Shown: positions 58,665 to 64,000 of the stretch, piece after piece
How positions within the stretch are numbered: position 1 is the stretch's first letter
Layout of the letters: the number at the start of each line of letters is the position of its first letter
Origin: Hymenolepis diminuta
Taxonomy: Eukaryota > Platyhelminthes > Cestoda > Cyclophyllidea > Hymenolepididae
DNA: 64,000 nt
Direction of reading: 5' to 3'
Assembly: GCA_900708905.1 (NCBI GenBank)
Contig: CAADRB010000067.1
Span: forward strand, 186,001-250,000
Translations under genes and position numbers: made by a program
Notes under the pieces: generated by a model
Told to the model about the DNA's origin: nothing
Database searches by the model: none
What the model saw: the letters and a program-made list of their open reading frames with translations, nothing else

Positions 58665-60311
58665 TCCGCGTGTTGTGTCACGAAACCTTATTAAAGTACG
58701 CGCAATCTCTTAAAAACAAGTAGAACAATTAAAATCTGTTTTTAATATTGCACAATATACAAAAACGGATTTACACTGACTCGTGAAGTATTGAGTTTTT
58801 AATGAATAAAAGTAGCAAATTGTGCTGTACACCAATTCCTCAATTGCATTGAATCTGATAGAACCGGTATTTATTTTGGAATTTCTTTAAAAACTAGAAA
58901 AGATTTTTTCCGTTTTTAATTAAAGTTATAGTATTCAAAAGATTCCCAATTGTTAATTAAAAAGGCTTCAGTGTCTCTTTAAATTATATAATTTTTATCG
59001 ATTAAAATACTACGTTAATACTTCCCTTTTGAATTTGCATCAAGCGCATTGACGATATTTTCTACACTACTGTAAAAATTAACTGAATATACTGTAGAAA
59101 CAACGCCTGTAAATTCATTATCTCTAAGGACAATCGTATGTCAGTATTTAAATTTTGAATTTCTATATCAAATCTTTGTATTTAACAAAGTATCTTCCAA
59201 GGAAAACATCCGCCTCTATTTTAATATTTGAGAGCGATTACCCGATTGGCGAACCGAAAATTTTAATACTTGAATGAAAAGAAGAAGTCATTATACAGCA
59301 TGATCACATCAGTGAATGACGGGAAATATGAATCCCATGAATGAATTAATCCACATGTGTCGACGAACTTGTATGCATCAAAAGAATGTTAGTGGATCAG
59401 TAATATTTCTCATGAAACCAAAGGCGCATACATATTTGACAGTTATATAGTTTGAAATGATGCCTTTGCTATACCCAGCAGATGTCTATCAACACCTGGC
59501 GATTAGAAGTGATTGACTGTCGAAAAAATCTCCACTACAGTGTCCACAGGTGGTCCCGCTATGTGTTTGCTTGTTTGTACATAGATACCTAAATAGATGT
59601 CTATTATCTCGCCGAAACTCCGACAACGAGACATGACTGATGTTTAACGAAGAAATGTTTTGTATACAAACTTAATTTACTTATTAATAAACTGGAATGG
59701 CTTGCCTGCCGCCTCCAAACTGATCTGACGACATGAGTGACTTCACTTATTCCATCTATTCGATCGATGTGGTCCCGATAGACCCTAATGTTACTACAAT
59801 TTCCATTTGTGTCGTCTCCATAACGATAGGGCTATTAATATTATGCACTATTTACGATAGGTTTATTCGAATAAAAAAGAATTAAAAGAAGCGGGATCTA
59901 AAAGAAGGAGAATAATGAACTTTATGTGTGACAAATGTGTTTGGGGAGGATATTATTTTCTTATATGTGACAGTACAATTTGAGTTGTTGAAGGAAAGGC
60001 AGAGGAAAATTATTGATCATGAACAATTCATTAAATACTTCCCATCCGACGAACTTCCATAATGTTCAAAAGGCGTGTGTCCGAATATTTCAACGAATAC
60101 AACGAATATAAACACAAATTTCCAGTTATTATATTTTTATTCCAGTGTGTAAATTCCTAAGAACGTAACGTGACAATGTGAGTAAATGAAAGCGTAAGAT
60201 CTTAAAAGTGATAAAACTTGCCATATAACCTAACTAGTTTGTTATAATATTTTAAAAATTTTAAATTTATAAGTTTGTACGTTTAACCCGAGTTTTCATA
60301 CTTGTTTTCGG
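58665..60311. other. divergent promoter region NOG1-UBA2
   Basis: 1.65 kb between two divergent housekeeping starts. It contains the second copy of the 317-bp repeat (59467-59783). Beyond that it is AT-rich with no obvious core elements. Whether the promoters are shared cannot be told. Confidence 0.5.
59467..59783. repeat. 317-bp dispersed repeat, copy 2
   Basis: Direct-orientation partner of 48598-48914, about 98% identical by eye and without gaps. It lies about 530 bp upstream of the UBA2 ATG. If it is an LTR-type element it could bring promoter or poly(A) signals, but nothing in the sequence proves this. Confidence 0.85.
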
Positions 60312-63300
60312 ATGGCGAAGTTCGGCGGGGGGTATAATGTACTCGTAGTTGGGGCTGGTGGCATTGGATGTGAATTATTGAAAAATTTAGCCTACAGCGG
60401 CTTTAAAAAAATAACTGTGGTAGTTATTTGTTTGCACTTAATCCATCTTAGGTCGATGTTGATACCATTGAGTTAAGTAATCTCAACAGGCAGTTCCTAT
60501 TCCGGAAAGTCCATGTCGGAAAATCTAAATGCGAGGTATTTTGCTGGCATTAATATTTTTACATGATTTTTAAGGTTGCTTGTGAGAGTATTAAACAGTT
60601 TAGGAGCGATGTTGAACTGACTCCCTGCCATAGTAGCATTTTCTCCTTTTCTTTCGATTCCGAGTTCTTCCACCAATTTGACATTGTATTCAACGCTTTG
60701 GACAACATGGGTTTGTTTTTCGAATAATGTTTTTACTAAAATTTTTAGCTGCTAGGCGCCATGTTAATCGAATGTGCGTAAATATTAGTAAGCCGATTAT
60801 TGAATCGGGGACATCAGGTTACTTGGGCCAAGTTGAGCCTCTTATATATCTTAAAGCTAATGGAAGAACCCCTCAGTCCTTGTGTTTTGAGTGTACACCA
60901 AGAGTAAATGATAGACGAACTTTTGCAACTTGTACCATTCGAAATACTCCTTCGGAACCAGTTCATTGTGTTGTTTGGGCAAAGTTCTTATTTAAGTAAG
61001 TTTATCTTCCTATTGTCAAAATTTAATGAAATGTAATTTTAAGATTTTAATAGTGATTTTTTTTAGCCAACTCTTTGGTGAATCAGATTTCGAAAGTGAG
61101 GATATCTCGCCTGATGCTAGCGACCCAGAATCTAAATCTGAAGCTGCATTTGAAGACCAATCGGAAGGGGAAAAAGACAGTGAAAGGTCATCGAATGATT
61201 CAGAAAATTCATGTCTATGGTCCAGAGTTATTTCTACTATGAATGAGTCTTCCCTCACTTTTGAAGAATCTCTCCTAATTCGCTTATTCAACACGGATAT
61301 TAAGACGTTGCTTAGTATGGATAGCCTATGGAGAAATCGTCCTGATAGGAAAGAACCAACTCCCCTGGAGGAGAGCACAGTTAAGGCCGCCGAGTCACAT
61401 CCATGTACATCTGATGTTGCTTATGCACACATAGTCAGTAGTATGTATTCGCGACTTTCGTTTTTTTGTTTACAGGTCTAGATGGTGAAAAGAAGACTGG
61501 ACTTCTGCGGGATCAGCGAAAAATGCCACTTGAGGGATGGATTAAACTTTTTATCACCAGTTGTGCAAATCTTCGCAAGAAGGCTGAAATAGGGAATGTT
61601 ACAGATTATGATAAACGCAAACCGCTCTCCTGGGATAAGGTACGCCTTTAGCCAAAAACTATATATCTGTTTACATAAATCTTACTGATCTCACTACTAA
61701 GGCGAAGTTTTATTCTAAAGTTACATTTGGAGAAATTGAATTGATTAATATGGTTAGGAGTTCTTTGATTTCTGGCCATTATTTTGTTATTACTGATTAA
61801 GTTCTTTTCGTCGAAGCTTTGTATTTCTTACTTATTTCTAGGGTGGTGGATTTCATTTGACCAAAATTAAGGATGGCATTCTGATTAGTAATAATGGCTT
61901 GCTCATTAGTAAAATTTGTTTTCATCGGTGATTTCTTAATCACCATTTTTATACGTTTTCAAAATCCAGGAATGAAATGTTCAAATTAGTGATGTAGAAA
62001 TGTTTTATCTTGGCAAATATCTACAAGCAATTAGAATAAGAATTTGCAGTTGTTCTTTCACGATCCAAAGTTTATGCAGAAAGGTATTGACTTAGGTATT
62101 TTGGCTATGCTAGATTGATTCTTCTAAATGCCTTGTTCAATTCCCGATTTTGACTTTCTGTGTACCTTCTAAACTTCTCAAGTCGATTTATTTAGTTTAC
62201 TTGAACAAAAGATCTTATCTGGGGTGTGATTTGAATATGGAACACACAACTTTCAGTGTAATATTTATTGATGGAAGAAGAAAGGATTGGATTTTAGATT
62301 TGAAACCAGGATTTCTACATTGACGCGGTTGCGGTTAGCGTCTCCTTGTCTTTAAAACTTCGTTCCTCGAGATTTTGAGAGCTTTCAGTTAGATCTTAGC
62401 TTTTATGGGAAGTGAGTAAAGTTGTAGTAGATTTCTGTGATCTCATCTTGTTCAAATTCCTGATTGCAGAAGAAAGCTGACATTCGAACGGACTGGGTTT
62501 AACACATTGGGTGGTGCCAATCTTTTCAGTTACAGAAGCGTTTGTTTGTACAAGACAGTGAGATTATTTTCCAAGTTACCATATTTAATGAATCTAGCTT
62601 ATGCGATTTCAGCTTATTAAGGAGTGTTATCAACACTTGCCAAGGGCCGCTCTTTTTATATACCATTCTACCATCCATCGTGTTGATCGGAACTGTACAT
62701 CGTTGAATGTGTGCCAATGATCATCAATCTCATAACCCCTGACGTGGTAGATGTACTCTTTGTCCACTATCTTCTATAATAATAAGTCCATTTATTTAAA
62801 GATCGTATTGAATATACGAATTTGACAAAAGGATGTATGGCTCACAAACTCTAGTAGATTGAAGAGAGACCTTTGCGTGGTCTTGTACTTGGTTTTATAT
62901 TTCGATGTTCTTTTCTAGCTTTGACTTGTAACGCTTATTTCTGAAGTTAATATTCATGAAAATATTTCCTTTTCATTTCCTTCCATTGCCTTGATTTTGG
63001 AATTATATGAAATTACACACCCAGTAGTGAGAAAACTAGAACTACCTCCTAGTTCTTTTTAATACCTGGTATCATTAAAAACTTTGTGTTACAGAGCTAG
63101 GTAGATGTTTCACAGTCATTTAGAAACTCAACTGTAATATTCATGAATGTTATTTTTTAGGACTTGAAAGATGAAATGGAGTTCGTTGCAGCAGCTTCTA
63201 TCATTCGTGGAATCCTTTTCCATGTCCCCGGTGCCGAAGGTCTAACCCTTTTCACGACGAAGTCTCTCGCTGGGAATATTATCCCTGCCATAGCAACTAC

Positions 63301-63704
63301 GAATGCTATCATTGCTGGTGCTATGGTACTCCAGGCTCGAAATATTCTCGATGGCCGAATTGAAGTATGTTTGCATTTGAAGTTGTTTTCTTACCTACCG
63401 ATAAGAAATAAGTAGACTGTTTCCACTTCTCTACAGGCTACCCGTACAGTGTACCTACATCGTCAACCGGCTGGTTTCGGACGATTTTTGACGACATGTA
63501 GACCGGGAAAACCCAATCCCAAGTGTTTGGTGTGTTCCGACGGTCCGATGCAGGAGATTCGTTTATACTGCAATCCAGAGGAAATGAAACTTATCCAACT
63601 AAAGGATGAAGTTCTGATTAAGAGATTGGGAATGATTGCTCCGGATGTCCAAATAGAGGGTAATGGGTCGATTATCATATCATCTGATGGTGATGAAACA
63701 AAAG
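60312..63704 (+). CDS. UBA2: SUMO-activating enzyme subunit 2 (UBA2), 3' truncated by window
   Basis: UBA2 is the catalytic half of the SUMO E1 (partner SAE1). It adenylates SUMO and holds it as a thioester before transfer to UBC9. Exons: 60312-60419, 60452-60535, 60575-60710, 60749-60995, 61067-61440, 61476-61639, 63161-63364 and 63437-63704. All phases agree, with about 528 residues visible. Motifs: [17 protein letters not shown] nucleotide loop (about 11-27), [22 protein letters not shown] zinc pair (155/158), active-site Cys about 171 in [33 protein letters not shown], second zinc pair CLVC, and the start of the ubiquitin-fold domain ([20 protein letters not shown]). The last exon ends in phase 1 at 63704, and roughly 110 C-terminal residues must lie past 64000. 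After NQLFGES there is a long acidic Ser/Asp/Glu insert in the catalytic Cys domain. Five of the seven introns are only 32-71 nt long. Confidence 0.97.
61640..63160 (+). other. UBA2: large UBA2 intron (1.5 kb)
   Basis: T-rich intron between exons 6 and 7. It starts GTACGC and ends TATTTTTTAG. No element is recognised inside. It contrasts with the very small introns on its 5' side. Confidence 0.8.
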
Positions 63705-64000
63705 GTTTGTCTATGATCAATTTTATTCAATGTTTTATCATTTTGCATTTGATAGTAGTTTGTGACAGTATTCAGTCATCTTATTGATTGCATATTTGAT
63801 GGCACTTTTGATATAAATGGATAATCTTTGTCGTGAAAATAGTTATCCTGAAGATCAATTTTCGGGTATTTATTCATTCTTTTAACTGTGTTTATCTCTT
63901 TAACTTATTCTTCATGCCTCATCGACTCGAGCTGTTTATCCGTCTCTTAACAGTTACTTCCAACATTCATCTTGGGTGTAGGAGTAGTATCGTGTGGCTA
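63705..64000 (+). other. UBA2: UBA2 intron reaching the window edge
   Basis: Starts GTTTGT after phase-1 exon 8. No further exon is recognisable before the window ends. Confidence 0.6.

Overview
The window is nuclear DNA of an animal, most likely a parasitic flatworm, with a tapeworm favoured. It is AT-rich and all genes are split by GT-AG introns. Several introns are tiny (32, 39, 38 and 35 nt in UBA2) and others cluster near 72 nt, which is typical of flatworms. The genes are clear metazoan orthologues. There are no operons, CRISPR arrays or prokaryotic features.

Layout from left to right. 1-10683 is gene-poor intergenic DNA with decayed repeats and a tRNA-like SINE candidate. 10684-33750 (minus) is an afadin/canoe gene of at least 22 exons. 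Its domain order is RA1, RA2, FHA, DIL, PDZ and a long low-complexity tail. It contains a 752-base assembly gap bordered by a 30-bp minisatellite. 35787-46461 holds a malic enzyme gene (minus, 10 exons, 561 residues, stop at 38719). An extra, identical copy of its penultimate exon lies 2.7 kb beyond the stop codon. Its introns carry a broken Tc1/mariner transposase and diverged repeats. 46462-51200 is intergenic, with CRE-like sites and one copy of a 317-bp repeat. 51200-55070 is transcribed on the plus strand judging by splice signals and G/T skew: an alternating series of homologous short introns, then three phase-compatible terminal exons of a gene I do not recognise. 56306-58664 (minus) is the ribosome-biogenesis GTPase NOG1/GTPBP4 in 8 exons. 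60312-64000 (plus) is the SUMO-activating enzyme subunit UBA2, 8 exons visible and cut off by the window edge. NOG1 and UBA2 are divergent, and the second copy of the 317-bp repeat sits between them.

The genes are functionally unrelated: cell adhesion and actin linkage, malate metabolism, 60S ribosome assembly and SUMO conjugation. All exon boundaries were derived by hand from splice signals, reading phase and agreement with the known protein families. In every chain described as phase-consistent the exon lengths add up without a frame break. The least ordinary parts are the malic enzyme exon duplication, whose 723-bp core is identical while both flanks have diverged, and the 51.2-52.0 kb alternating intron array.
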